45,982 nucleotides of DNA from Candidatus Nitrosopumilus sp. (GTDB lineage Archaea > Thermoproteota > Nitrososphaeria > Nitrososphaerales > Nitrosopumilaceae): contig JAJETY010000008.1 of assembly GCA_021268355.1 (NCBI GenBank), forward strand, positions 1 to 45,982. Reading direction: 5' to 3'. A program made the translations under genes and the position numbers. The notes below the pieces were generated by a model. The model searched no databases, was not told the origin of the DNA, and saw only the letters and a list, made by a program, of their open reading frames with translations. Shown in pieces: positions 39,232 through 45,982 of this stretch (position 1 is its first letter; each line of letters starts with the position of its first letter).

Positions 39232-40359
39232 TTGGACACACATTTTACAGTTACACCAAGATTTGCAACAAAGATGCTTGAAAAAGCACTGAGATTGTAC
39301 ACGCCATCGCTAAGCGAAAAACCAATGGCAGAATTTCTTGCAGACAAGTGTGATGATTTAGGATTTGAAGATATACAGATTGACGAAGTAGGTAATGTGA
39401 TTGCAAAAAAAGGTTCAGGATCTCCAAAAATTATGTTATGTGGACACATGGATGTTGTTCCAGGTAAAGTCAAGGTCAGAAAAGAAGGAGATTCTCTTTA
39501 CGGAAGAGGAGCATCAGATGCAAAAGCACCATTAATGGCAATGCTATTTGCTGCAGCATCAATACAAAACAATAATGGTACAATCATCTTTGTAGGTGCA
39601 GTAGATGAAGAAGGAAATGCAACAGGAATAAAGAATCTTGTTAAAAAAGAGATGGGTGTGGATTATGCTGTTTTTGGAGAACCAAGTGGGATCAAACAAG
39701 TTACAATTGCATACAAAGGACGTTTAGCAATTAGTCTTAAGATTAGTGTGCCAGATAGTTCGCATGCTAGCGCACCATGGCTTTCAAAAAATGCAATTTT
39801 AGAATCAATGATATTTGCAAGAGAGTTAAAGGAAAAACTTGAAGAGAATCAAGAAAATAGATCAAAAGGAATGTTGCTAACTGCAACCATGACAGAAGTT
39901 AAAGGTGGAACAAGTCATAACGTGACTCCAAAAGAGTGTGAGACCACATTTGATATTCGTATTCCAGTTGATATGAATTGTAAATTAATTGAACAAAAAA
40001 TTGCAAATCTTGTCAAAGAGATTGCTCAAAAAAGAGAGGTTGAGGCATTTTATTCAATTCTAGATGAAACCGAACCATTTGAAGCGGCACATGACTCCCC
40101 ACTAGTACGTGCATTTACTCTTGGAATAATGGATGTGGAGCATAGTAGACCAAAGTTAATCAGAAAAACTGGTACTGGTGACATGAATGTACTCGGAACC
40201 CAATGGAACATTCCTGTTGTGACATATGGTCCAGGGGATCCTCATGAAGCTCACACTATTGATGAAAAGGTATCAATTGATGAATATCTTAGAGGAATAG
40301 AGATTCTCAAGAAGGTGCTACAGCATTTAAAAAGACTTCATGATAGAAATATTCAGTAA
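39232..40359 (+). CDS. lysK: LysW-carrier lysine/ornithine hydrolase (LysK, M20 family)
   Basis: 375 residues, TTG start 3 bases after the lysX stop. Canonical M20 metal site: GHMDVVPG (H72, D74), YGRGASDAKAP (D96), VDEEGNAT (E126, E127) and FGEPSG (E150), with a terminal HEAHTIDEKV. It releases lysine or ornithine from LysW and so ends the carrier pathway. Compared with it, the M20-like half of the 23378 gene lacks several of these residues, which makes this a useful internal reference. The diphthine synthase start overlaps its stop by one base. Confidence 0.9.
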   Translation: MDTHFTVTPRFATKMLEKALRLYTPSLSEKPMAEFLADKCDDLGFEDIQIDEVGNVIAKKGSGSPKIMLCGHMDVVPGKVKVRKEGDSLYGRGASDAKAPLMAMLFAAASIQNNNGTIIFVGAVDEEGNATGIKNLVKKEMGVDYAVFGEPSGIKQVTIAYKGRLAISLKISVPDSSHASAPWLSKNAILESMIFARELKEKLEENQENRSKGMLLTATMTEVKGGTSHNVTPKECETTFDIRIPVDMNCKLIEQKIANLVKEIAQKREVEAFYSILDETEPFEAAHDSPLVRAFTLGIMDVEHSRPKLIRKTGTGDMNVLGTQWNIPVVTYGPGDPHEAHTIDEKVSIDEYLRGIEILKKVLQHLKRLHDRNIQ

Positions 40360-41396
40360 TGCTCTGGTTTGTAGGTTTAGGGATTTCAGGATTTAAATCC
40401 ATTCCAAATGAGGCAATTGATGTTTTAGCAAAAGCTGACATCTTATATCTTGAACAATTCACCAGCCCCATAGCCAAATCAGATCTAATTAAAATTAAAA
40501 AAGCAACAAAAGGTGAATTCAGACCTGCAAAAAGATGGCTAGTTGAAGATGGAAACGAAATATTACAGAATGCAAAGAAAAAGAAAGTGGTCTTACTATC
40601 ATATGGAGACCCATACATAGCTACAACACATGTAGAATTACGTGAAAGGGCAATAAAAGATAAAATCAAGACATATTCGATCCACGCATCATCATCATTA
40701 ACTTCAATGATTGGGGAGTGCGGTCTTCACTTTTACAAAGTTGGAAGAATTGCCACAATTATGAGTGAGATGAAATCACTTACAACACCATACTATGTGA
40801 TTTACAAAAATGTCATAGAAGGAAATCACACTGTTCTTCTTTTGGAGTTTAATCAGGACAAAGATTTTTTCTTGGATCCTAATGATGCACTAAATGGTTT
40901 GTTAGAAACAGAACAAGGGCAGAGAAGAAAAGTAATTAGTCCATCAACTTTTGTAATAGTTGCATCAAGGATAGGATTGAAAGATCAAAAGGTAATATCG
41001 GGTAAAATTTCCAGCCTCAAAAAAATAGACTTTGGAAAACCGCCACACACGGTGATAATTCCAGGAAGACTACATTTTACAGAATCAGATGCGCTCAAAG
41101 TTTTGGGTGAATGTGTTGATGAGCCATTTGATAATGCAGAAAAAACAAGAAAGATTTCTGTTCAGATGATTGAAAAATATGTGCCTATGGTCAGAGAGGC
41201 ACTTGAAGAGGTTAAGCCATATTACAAAAACCAAAAAGAGTTTGAAGTTATTTTAGAGAATGCAGATCTTTATGTTAGAGACTCTGAGAAATTTTTAGAA
41301 GATGGGCAAGATGAAGTTGCCATCTTGAGTATAGGGTATGCAGATGGATTGGTTGATGCACTTAGATTGGCCAAAGGTTTGGATCCTAAAATGTAA
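40359..41396 (+). CDS. dph5: Diphthine synthase (Dph5) fused to a C-terminal DUF357-like helical domain
   Basis: 345 residues. Residues about 1-255 are archaeal Dph5, a SAM-dependent methylase of the tetrapyrrole-methylase fold: LWFVGLGISGFKSIP, VLLSYGDPYIATTHVELRER and the GRLHFTESDALKVLGECV end. It methylates the modified His of EF-2 on the way to diphthamide. Residues about 270-345 are an extra helical domain (VLENADLYVRDSEKFLEDG and SIGYADGLVDALRL) that looks like DUF357, usually a separate archaeal protein. Standalone Dph5 is about 250-265 residues, so this is a fusion. Confidence 0.88.
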   Translation: MLWFVGLGISGFKSIPNEAIDVLAKADILYLEQFTSPIAKSDLIKIKKATKGEFRPAKRWLVEDGNEILQNAKKKKVVLLSYGDPYIATTHVELRERAIKDKIKTYSIHASSSLTSMIGECGLHFYKVGRIATIMSEMKSLTTPYYVIYKNVIEGNHTVLLLEFNQDKDFFLDPNDALNGLLETEQGQRRKVISPSTFVIVASRIGLKDQKVISGKISSLKKIDFGKPPHTVIIPGRLHFTESDALKVLGECVDEPFDNAEKTRKISVQMIEKYVPMVREALEEVKPYYKNQKEFEVILENADLYVRDSEKFLEDGQDEVAILSIGYADGLVDALRLAKGLDPKM

Positions 41397-41436
41397 TTTT
41401 AGCGATGAATTAAAGAGAGGGTGAAAAATAGAAAAA

Positions 41437-42057
41437 ATGTTGGAATCAGGTCACAGAGTAATTCTTTCTGCAATTTACGTATCTCAAATAGACGGAACAG
41501 ATCCAATTGAAAAAATTAAAGAAAATTCTGCATTCTCAAGAGATGAAATAAATTCAAAGATTGATCATTTGATCAAAGATAAACTAGTCAATGAGGACAG
41601 AATATCTTTAACAGAATCAGGACGAAGTTCTTTGAAAATAGTTTTAGCTGGGGGGGTTTTTGACATAATACATCCAGGACACATCTACACTCTTAATGCT
41701 GCAAAGGAGTTAGGAGATGTCCTAGTCGTAGTTGTTGCTACAGATAATACAGCAGTAAAAATGAAAAAAAGAAGACCATTGCATTCACAAGAACAAAGAC
41801 AAGAATTGGTGAATTCATTATCCATGGTAGACCTTTGTCTCATTGGTCAGGAAGATAATATTTTCAAGACAGTAAATAATGTACGACCGCAAATTATTGC
41901 ACTTGGATATGATCAAGTTCACCAAGAGAAATTCATTACAGAGGGATGTAAAAAAATCAATCTTGATGCACAGGTTGCAAGATTACAATCTCCAATTCCT
42001 GAAAGCTCTAGCTCAAAAATTGAGAAAGAGTATGGTGAATCAATTCACGGAATTTGA
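41437..42057 (+). CDS. ribL: FAD synthase (RibL-type cytidylyltransferase-like) with N-terminal winged helix
   Basis: 206 residues. Residues about 1-66 form a winged-helix-like domain (DEINSKIDHLIKDKLVNED); residues 67-206 are the nucleotidyltransferase, with GGVFDIIHPGH (72-82; HPGH is the HxGH adenylylation motif) and ARLQSPIPESSSSK near the C-terminus. RibL adenylates FMN to FAD in archaea. It is led by a purine-rich GAGGGTG Shine-Dalgarno stretch. It ends back to back with the UspA gene (42057/42058). Domain fusion suggests the HTH has a regulatory or structural role. Confidence 0.82.
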   Translation: MLESGHRVILSAIYVSQIDGTDPIEKIKENSAFSRDEINSKIDHLIKDKLVNEDRISLTESGRSSLKIVLAGGVFDIIHPGHIYTLNAAKELGDVLVVVVATDNTAVKMKKRRPLHSQEQRQELVNSLSMVDLCLIGQEDNIFKTVNNVRPQIIALGYDQVHQEKFITEGCKKINLDAQVARLQSPIPESSSSKIEKEYGESIHGI

Positions 42058-42492
42058 TTATTGTTTAGTTGTCAAAACATGACATTTGGCTTTATGATGA
42101 ATAGTATTGATTATATCATCATAAAGAGTAGATTCAGTCATGGATAATTTAGGATAGTCCACAATTAGCAAATCTACATGATTCTCATTAACATAATCAA
42201 TAACCCAGTGTGCAATAGAGTCAGTTAACGCAAATTTAGTTTTGATTGGAACATTTTGCTTTGCTGCAGCATTTTCCCATTTGGAAAGCTCATTTTTGAT
42301 TTGATCTTTTCTTTTTTGTAAAGCAATTTTGTCAGTTTTTGTCTCAAAGAAGTGAAAGGTTGGAGGTTTTTGATAAAAACATTCAATCACAGATAATGAG
42401 CATCCAAGATTCTTTGCTAATTCCAATCCTAGTTCAAATGATTTTTTATCATGAGTAGGAGTGATAATTGCTACAGTAATTTGTTTTATCAA
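42058..42492 (-). CDS. UspA family universal stress protein
   Basis: 144 residues. The N-terminus QITVAIITPTHDKKSFELGL matches the UspA beta1-alpha1 core, VDLLIVDYPKLSMTE sits where the family's ATP-site loop G-x2-G would be, although the glycine motif itself is not evident, so nucleotide binding is doubtful. Soluble, cytoplasmic, role unknown. It converges on ribL with no intergenic space and lies 39 bases from the ribK unit. Confidence 0.75.
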   Translation of the reverse strand: MIKQITVAIITPTHDKKSFELGLELAKNLGCSLSVIECFYQKPPTFHFFETKTDKIALQKRKDQIKNELSKWENAAAKQNVPIKTKFALTDSIAHWVIDYVNENHVDLLIVDYPKLSMTESTLYDDIINTIHHKAKCHVLTTKQ

Positions 42493-42531
42493 GTTATAGA
42501 TATTCCAAGTTTATGCTTAATCAATTTTTTG

Positions 42532-43215
42532 TTATGACAATATGGGTATCTTTATTGTAATTTTGGACCCATCTTTTAGTTTTGCAGTTTTTCTCAAACA
42601 TGTTTTTGAAATTAGTTCAACAACAGAATTATCATGATGAGTACGTTCAAGAAGAATCATGTCACAGTTAATTGAGTTATTTACTTTTGCAGCAAAGCAT
42701 TTTACCCAACCGTATGTTCTTTTTCCATCAGAGAAACTCTTAATTTTAATTCCATCAAGTGTTTCAAATTGTTTGATTGCTTCTTGATGGATTTTTTGAT
42801 CCAGTCTAACATTAAGAGTTCCAGGAAATGGAACATAGCCAATTTTTGATTTGAATTGTTTTGTGTATCCTTTAAGTCCCATGTAATATGCACCCTCGCC
42901 CATTCCAGAAACTAGTGTTCCTTTGAGTTCAACATGAGACGGGAAAGAATTCAGGCTTTTTTGAAGGGTAGCAGAAAGTTTTACCATTTCGGAAAATCCC
43001 TTGGGAGTGATTTTGACTGAAACATTTCGTCCACTCAATATTCTATCTACGAATTGGTTTTGTTCTAGTTCCAGAAGATGTTTTGATGCAGCTTGTTGCG
43101 ATTTTTTTATGTTCTTTCCCAAAGAAGATGTAGTTATTGAAACATAGTTATGTTTAGCACCTTTGGATAACAGATAAGATAAGGTTAGGATGTGCTGAAT
43201 TTTTAGTTCAGGCAT
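42532..43215 (-). CDS. ribK: CTP-dependent riboflavin kinase (RibK) with N-terminal winged helix
   Basis: 227 residues. Residues about 1-85 are an archaeal winged-helix domain (SQQAASKHLLELEQNQFVDR); residues 95-227 are the RibK domain: GTLVSGMGEGAYYMGLKGY (99-117) and GYVPFPGTLNVRLD (126-139), the riboflavin/CTP-binding blocks of MJ0056-type kinases. It makes FMN from riboflavin with CTP. Its product feeds RibL, encoded 475 bases away. In other archaea RibK with such an HTH (RbkR) is also a transcription factor for riboflavin genes, which is a plausible second role. Confidence 0.87.
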   Translation of the reverse strand: MPELKIQHILTLSYLLSKGAKHNYVSITTSSLGKNIKKSQQAASKHLLELEQNQFVDRILSGRNVSVKITPKGFSEMVKLSATLQKSLNSFPSHVELKGTLVSGMGEGAYYMGLKGYTKQFKSKIGYVPFPGTLNVRLDQKIHQEAIKQFETLDGIKIKSFSDGKRTYGWVKCFAAKVNNSINCDMILLERTHHDNSVVELISKTCLRKTAKLKDGSKITIKIPILS

Positions 43216-43223
43216 CTAAGATC

Positions 43224-44366
43224 TTATGCTACACCCAGGTCAGTGAATGTTTTGAGAGTCATTCCATCAGAGTTTGAAAGTTTAGCTACTCTGTGACCTA
43301 CTACACATTCAATTCCTGCGTTTTTGGCACCCTCTAAAAGCCTCTGAGTGATGATTCCATCTAATAGAAGGTATTTGATTCCAGATTGTGTTGATAGTTT
43401 GCTAACAACTTCACTGATTGGAACCTTAAAGATTTCATTATTGTCACCATCTAATGCAACTGCTTCAAGAGTTTCATTTAGAGTTGGGAAAATTTTTCCT
43501 GCCATCTCTGCTAAGGGTTTATCATCTTCGCTTTTTAGTTGTGGTGAAGGTTTTCCAGATTTAATTTCTTCAGCGACAGGACTAAGAATTTCATCAATTC
43601 TTTGTGGGGTTAACTCTTCAACTTCAACATCGTTATCAGCTCTTAGTTCATAATCGATTGGAACGACAGATTTTAGTTCTTTGAGAATAAATCCACCTGC
43701 TCTATCACCATCTAAAAATGCAACTACAGTTTCTTTAGTATTGCACAAATCTTTGATAGATTCATCAATTTTTGCACCCTCAATTGCTAGAGCATTATCA
43801 TATCCAGCTCTGAGAAGATTGATTACATCAGCTCTTCCTTCAACTAGTATTACCCATTTGGAATCAGCAAGACCAGAACTACAAGTAAGTTTGGATGGTC
43901 CATACGTGGTTAGTCTTCCAGTGTCACCCTGATGAACATCATTCAACATACTTTCTCCTTCACTTACAGTTTTAGTTGCCCATTTTTGCTTGATCTCTTT
44001 TGCACGTCTTACAATATCATCTTTCTTTGCAGCACGCACATCATCTATTGCTCCCAAGGTAAATTTGCAATCAAAAGGTCCTACTTTGTCAATGCTTTCG
44101 ATTCCTGCAGCAATCAATGCGCAAGTATCAATATCAGTACTCATTGGAATTAATGCTTCACCAGTTGTGGTGTTAGCAGTATTTTTAGCGCTTACTTCAA
44201 TGCGTCCTACTTTTGAAACTCGTTGCAGTTCATTCAGATTCATCTCAGGGCCCAACAGTCCTTCTGTTTGGCCAAAGATAGCTCCGATTATATCTGCTCT
44301 TTCAACGAGCCCATCAACTTCATAGGAAAGTTTAACATGATATTTGACAATTCCTGATTGAGGCAT
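43224..44366 (-). CDS. dnaG: DnaG-like primase/exosome subunit
   Basis: 380 residues, the standard size of archaeal DnaG. Toprim domain at about 168-250: VEGRADV (E176) and DGDRAGGFI (219-227), which bind the Mg ions. In archaea this protein is the RNA exosome subunit that prefers adenine-rich RNA, and it can synthesise short RNA primers. The next gene, ribK, starts 8 bases downstream, so the two may share a transcript. An inverted repeat with TATA-like content (44402-44422) lies about 35 bases before the ATG. Confidence 0.93.
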   Translation of the reverse strand: MPQSGIVKYHVKLSYEVDGLVERADIIGAIFGQTEGLLGPEMNLNELQRVSKVGRIEVSAKNTANTTTGEALIPMSTDIDTCALIAAGIESIDKVGPFDCKFTLGAIDDVRAAKKDDIVRRAKEIKQKWATKTVSEGESMLNDVHQGDTGRLTTYGPSKLTCSSGLADSKWVILVEGRADVINLLRAGYDNALAIEGAKIDESIKDLCNTKETVVAFLDGDRAGGFILKELKSVVPIDYELRADNDVEVEELTPQRIDEILSPVAEEIKSGKPSPQLKSEDDKPLAEMAGKIFPTLNETLEAVALDGDNNEIFKVPISEVVSKLSTQSGIKYLLLDGIITQRLLEGAKNAGIECVVGHRVAKLSNSDGMTLKTFTDLGVA

Positions 44367-44401
44367 AAATTATTCATCTCCTTAATTATCATGATTTGAA
44401 T

Positions 44402-44422
44402 CCCTATATTCGATATATAGGG
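44402..44422. promoter_or_regulatory. 8-bp inverted repeat around the dnaG TATA region
   Basis: CCCTATAT-TCGAT-ATATAGGG, a perfect 8-bp stem with a 5-base centre, about 36 bases before the dnaG ATG on the minus strand, overlapping the TATA-like ATATA. Could be a repressor operator or only a palindromic core promoter. Confidence 0.4.
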
Positions 44423-44521
44423 GTATCGCAATAATTGGCACTCAAAAACGCTAATCTATACAAAAAATGCATAGAATATAACCTAAAGTAAATCTAAAAA
44501 TGAAAAATGAGTGGTGTGTGT

Positions 44522-44872
44522 TTATTCAGTACTAAATGAATGGCCACAGGAACAGGATTTTGTAACATTTGGATTGTTAATCTTAAATCCGGAGCCCATT
44601 AGGCTTTCAATATAGTCAACGTTTGCACCTTGTAAGTGGTCAACGCTGTAACTGTCAACTAAAAGTTTTACACCATTTTCTTCCATGACTAGGTCATCTT
44701 CTTCTGGTGCTTTTTCAAAGCCCATTCCGTAAGACAAACCAGAACAGCCTCCGCCTTGAACATATACTCTAAGGTATTCAGGAGATTCGGCTTCTTCTTT
44801 CATGAATTCTTTGATTTTCTCAGCTGCTTTTGAAGTAACTGTGATCATCTTTTGTGTTTGTTCAGTTGCCAT
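44522..44872 (-). CDS. A-type iron-sulfur cluster carrier (IscA/ErpA family)
   Basis: 116 residues from the ATG at 44872 (MATEQTQKMITVTSKAAEKI); a longer frame to 44920 is open, but a TATA-like TTATTATATT at 44896-44905 lies inside it, 28 bases before 44872, so the shorter start is preferred. The three cluster-binding Cys are C43 (QGGGCSGLSYGM), C107 and C109 (SCSCGHSFS). It receives 2Fe-2S or 4Fe-4S clusters and passes them to apoproteins. Cytoplasmic, monocistronic. Confidence 0.93.
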   Translation of the reverse strand: MATEQTQKMITVTSKAAEKIKEFMKEEAESPEYLRVYVQGGGCSGLSYGMGFEKAPEEDDLVMEENGVKLLVDSYSVDHLQGANVDYIESLMGSGFKINNPNVTKSCSCGHSFSTE

Positions 44873-44895
44873 AATGAAGTCAAAAGTCGGCTCAA

Positions 44896-44905
44896 AATAT
44901 AATAA
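44896..44905 (-). promoter_or_regulatory. TATA box of the A-type Fe-S carrier gene
   Basis: TTATTATATT on the minus strand, centred about 28 bases before the ATG at 44872, which predicts a leaderless mRNA and excludes the upstream start at 44920. Confidence 0.6.
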
Positions 44906-44963
44906 GCTTTTGCAACCCAACCCCCTAGTAATTCAAGAGAATCATGCCTCTTTTCATCAAAAT

Positions 44964-45362
44964 TCAGTGATCAGCAATATGCTTTACAAGATCACTGGAT
45001 GTGATTATACCAAGCAATTTGTCATCATCAATTATTGGTAATTTTCTCACATTTCTTGTAGACATCAAATCTGAAGCAGTCCAAACATCAGAATCTGAAT
45101 CAATGGAAATCAAAGGAGAAGACATGATTCGCCTGACAGGAGTATCTATAGGATAAGCATGGGCAGTAATTTTTATCGCAAAATCCCGATCAGTTACAAT
45201 TCCAATCGGAGAAGCATTTTCAAAAACAATTATTGCTCCAACACCACAATCTTCCATCATTTTTGCAGCATCAGTTGCACTCACAGAAGAATCAACAGAT
45301 ACTACAGAATCATTCATGATTTCTTTTACAGTTGCCTTTTTTTTAATTACATCAGAATCCAC
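44964..45362 (-). CDS. Tandem CBS-domain protein
   Basis: 132 residues, two CBS motifs (about 7-60 and 72-130): TVKEIMNDSVVSVDSS and GVGAIIVFENASPIGIVTDR, then VRRIMSSPLISIDSDSDVWT and VRKLPIIDDDKLLGIITSS. Such Bateman modules bind adenosyl nucleotides and often regulate partner proteins. No catalytic domain is attached. Separate from the convergent-looking iron-sulfur carrier by 43 bases, with no partner gene nearby, so its target is unknown. Confidence 0.9.
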   Translation of the reverse strand: MDSDVIKKKATVKEIMNDSVVSVDSSVSATDAAKMMEDCGVGAIIVFENASPIGIVTDRDFAIKITAHAYPIDTPVRRIMSSPLISIDSDSDVWTASDLMSTRNVRKLPIIDDDKLLGIITSSDLVKHIADH

Positions 45363-45405
45363 ATACCATATTATGAAAGATAGTATTTGAAAGAACTAAC
45401 AAATT

Positions 45406-45982
45406 TCAATCATGATAATCATGTTCATTAAAATCTGAACCTAGTTGTACAGACATGATAACTGTTGTATCAGTTGTTTGGAATTTCAATTCTTTTTCTG
45501 GCAAGAATCCACGAAATATTTGAGTAAGTAATTGTTCTGTAAAGACAGACCACGTTGTTCCCAATTCATGCTGAATCAAAAATGTATGTTTACCACCTTC
45601 AACACGATGATCAGAGTTCATTCCAGATGCTTTCATGTAATCTTCCAAAGTTTCAATACATCTTTTAAAATCATAGCCTCCTTTCATAAACAAAACAGTA
45701 TCCTTAATCAGCGGAAAGATTAATGTAATTATTTCATCAATTTCTTTACCGTCCAATTGACTTCCCAAAGATTCAACAATAGCTTTTGGTACAGGAATCA
45801 TTCCAATTTTATTAGAAAATCTATCCCATTGCACGTATTTTTCTAAAATTTGTTTTACAAGCACATTTTGAGAAATGCTTTTCATTGTTGCTTCTGTTTC
45901 TAATTCACTAACCAATTTTTCAGGAAGTCTATAGGTAATACTACGTGTAGATTCCTTCTTATGATTATGAATCTGTCTGTTC
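45406..45982 (-). CDS. Ribbon-helix-helix-like DNA-binding protein (N-terminus cut by window edge)
   Basis: The frame is open from the right edge to the stop at 45406, about 192 residues visible. A TTG at 45915 would give 169 residues, but in-frame upstream codons continue the protein: RSITYRLPEKLVSELETEAT followed by MKSISQNVLVKQILEKYVQW, a pattern like an RHH (CopG/Arc) motif with strand, helix, turn, helix. So the true start lies beyond the window. The rest (KIGMIPVPKAIVESLG and a second alpha/beta part) is not recognised. Possibly a transcriptional regulator. It is preceded downstream by 43 bases from the CBS gene start. Confidence 0.6.
   Translation of the reverse strand, partial: NRQIHNHKKESTRSITYRLPEKLVSELETEATMKSISQNVLVKQILEKYVQWDRFSNKIGMIPVPKAIVESLGSQLDGKEIDEIITLIFPLIKDTVLFMKGGYDFKRCIETLEDYMKASGMNSDHRVEGGKHTFLIQHELGTTWSVFTEQLLTQIFRGFLPEKELKFQTTDTTVIMSVQLGSDFNEHDYHD

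Noticed and set aside
44873-44920. 16-codon N-terminal extension of the Fe-S carrier
   Set aside because: A TATA-like element lies inside it at the right distance for the internal ATG at 44872, and the extension has no family similarity.

Overview
The window is a gene-dense, low-GC stretch (about one third G+C by eye) from an ammonia-oxidising archaeon, most likely Nitrosopumilus or a close relative (Nitrososphaerota/Thaumarchaeota). The evidence is archaeal ribosomal proteins (L15e, L31e, L39e), archaeal DnaG, CTP-dependent riboflavin kinase, diphthine synthase, LysW-carrier lysine/arginine synthesis, a thaumarchaeal NirK-type multicopper protein, Kazal-plastocyanin and CFI-box secreted proteins, and many promoters that place the TATA box 25-30 nt before the start codon (leaderless mRNAs). 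No tRNA, rRNA, CRISPR array, IS element or prophage was seen; this looks like chromosomal backbone with a few odd accessory pockets.

Layout. 1-6.4 kb: secreted or membrane proteins (Kazal-cupredoxin fusion cut by the left edge, a DOHH-like HEAT protein, a redoxin, tiny membrane proteins, CFI-box and C-terminally anchored surface proteins) with rpl15e among them and a strong stem-loop at 4622-4660. 6.5-11.7 kb: serA, nirK, a class II fumarase/aspartase and an archaeal tRNA methylthiotransferase. 11.8-13.9 kb: a divergent FtsZ/tubulin-like protein, rpl39e-rpl31e and a CoA-type Nudix hydrolase. 14-18.2 kb: one-carbon/methionine block, with a MetF-like protein facing a methionine synthase split into two ORFs. 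18.3-25.6 kb: an MFS transporter, a glutamate/dicarboxylate symporter, and a tight three-gene unit: ATP-grasp ligase fused to a degenerate M20 domain, gamma-glutamyltransferase, and N-formylglutamate amidohydrolase family protein. 25.7-28.5 kb: accessory pocket with an H1-like basic protein, a chain of abutting Cys-rich microproteins, an orphan HTH regulator and a frameshifted remnant. 28.5-31.1 kb: NitT/TauT-type ABC importer.

31.2-40.4 kb: LysW-dependent arginine and lysine synthesis, argG-lysW1-argX-argC-argB-argD-lysM followed by homocitrate synthase-lysW2-lysX-lysK. ArgX and LysX paralogues each sit beside their own LysW, whereas the kinase, reductase, aminotransferase and peptidase occur once here and are presumably shared. 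LysW2 ends in Gln rather than the Glu to which the substrate is normally linked; this is the most puzzling single observation. 40.4-46 kb: diphthine synthase-DUF357 fusion, the two archaeal flavin-nucleotide enzymes RibL and RibK (both with N-terminal winged helices), a UspA protein, dnaG, an A-type Fe-S carrier, a CBS-domain protein and a ribbon-helix-helix-like protein cut by the right edge.

The best candidates for something undescribed are the LysW2 Gln tail with paired carriers, the ATP-grasp/M20-Ggt-FGase unit, the DOHH-like half-size HEAT protein and the microprotein chain. All function statements come from reading motifs by eye; no database search was possible.
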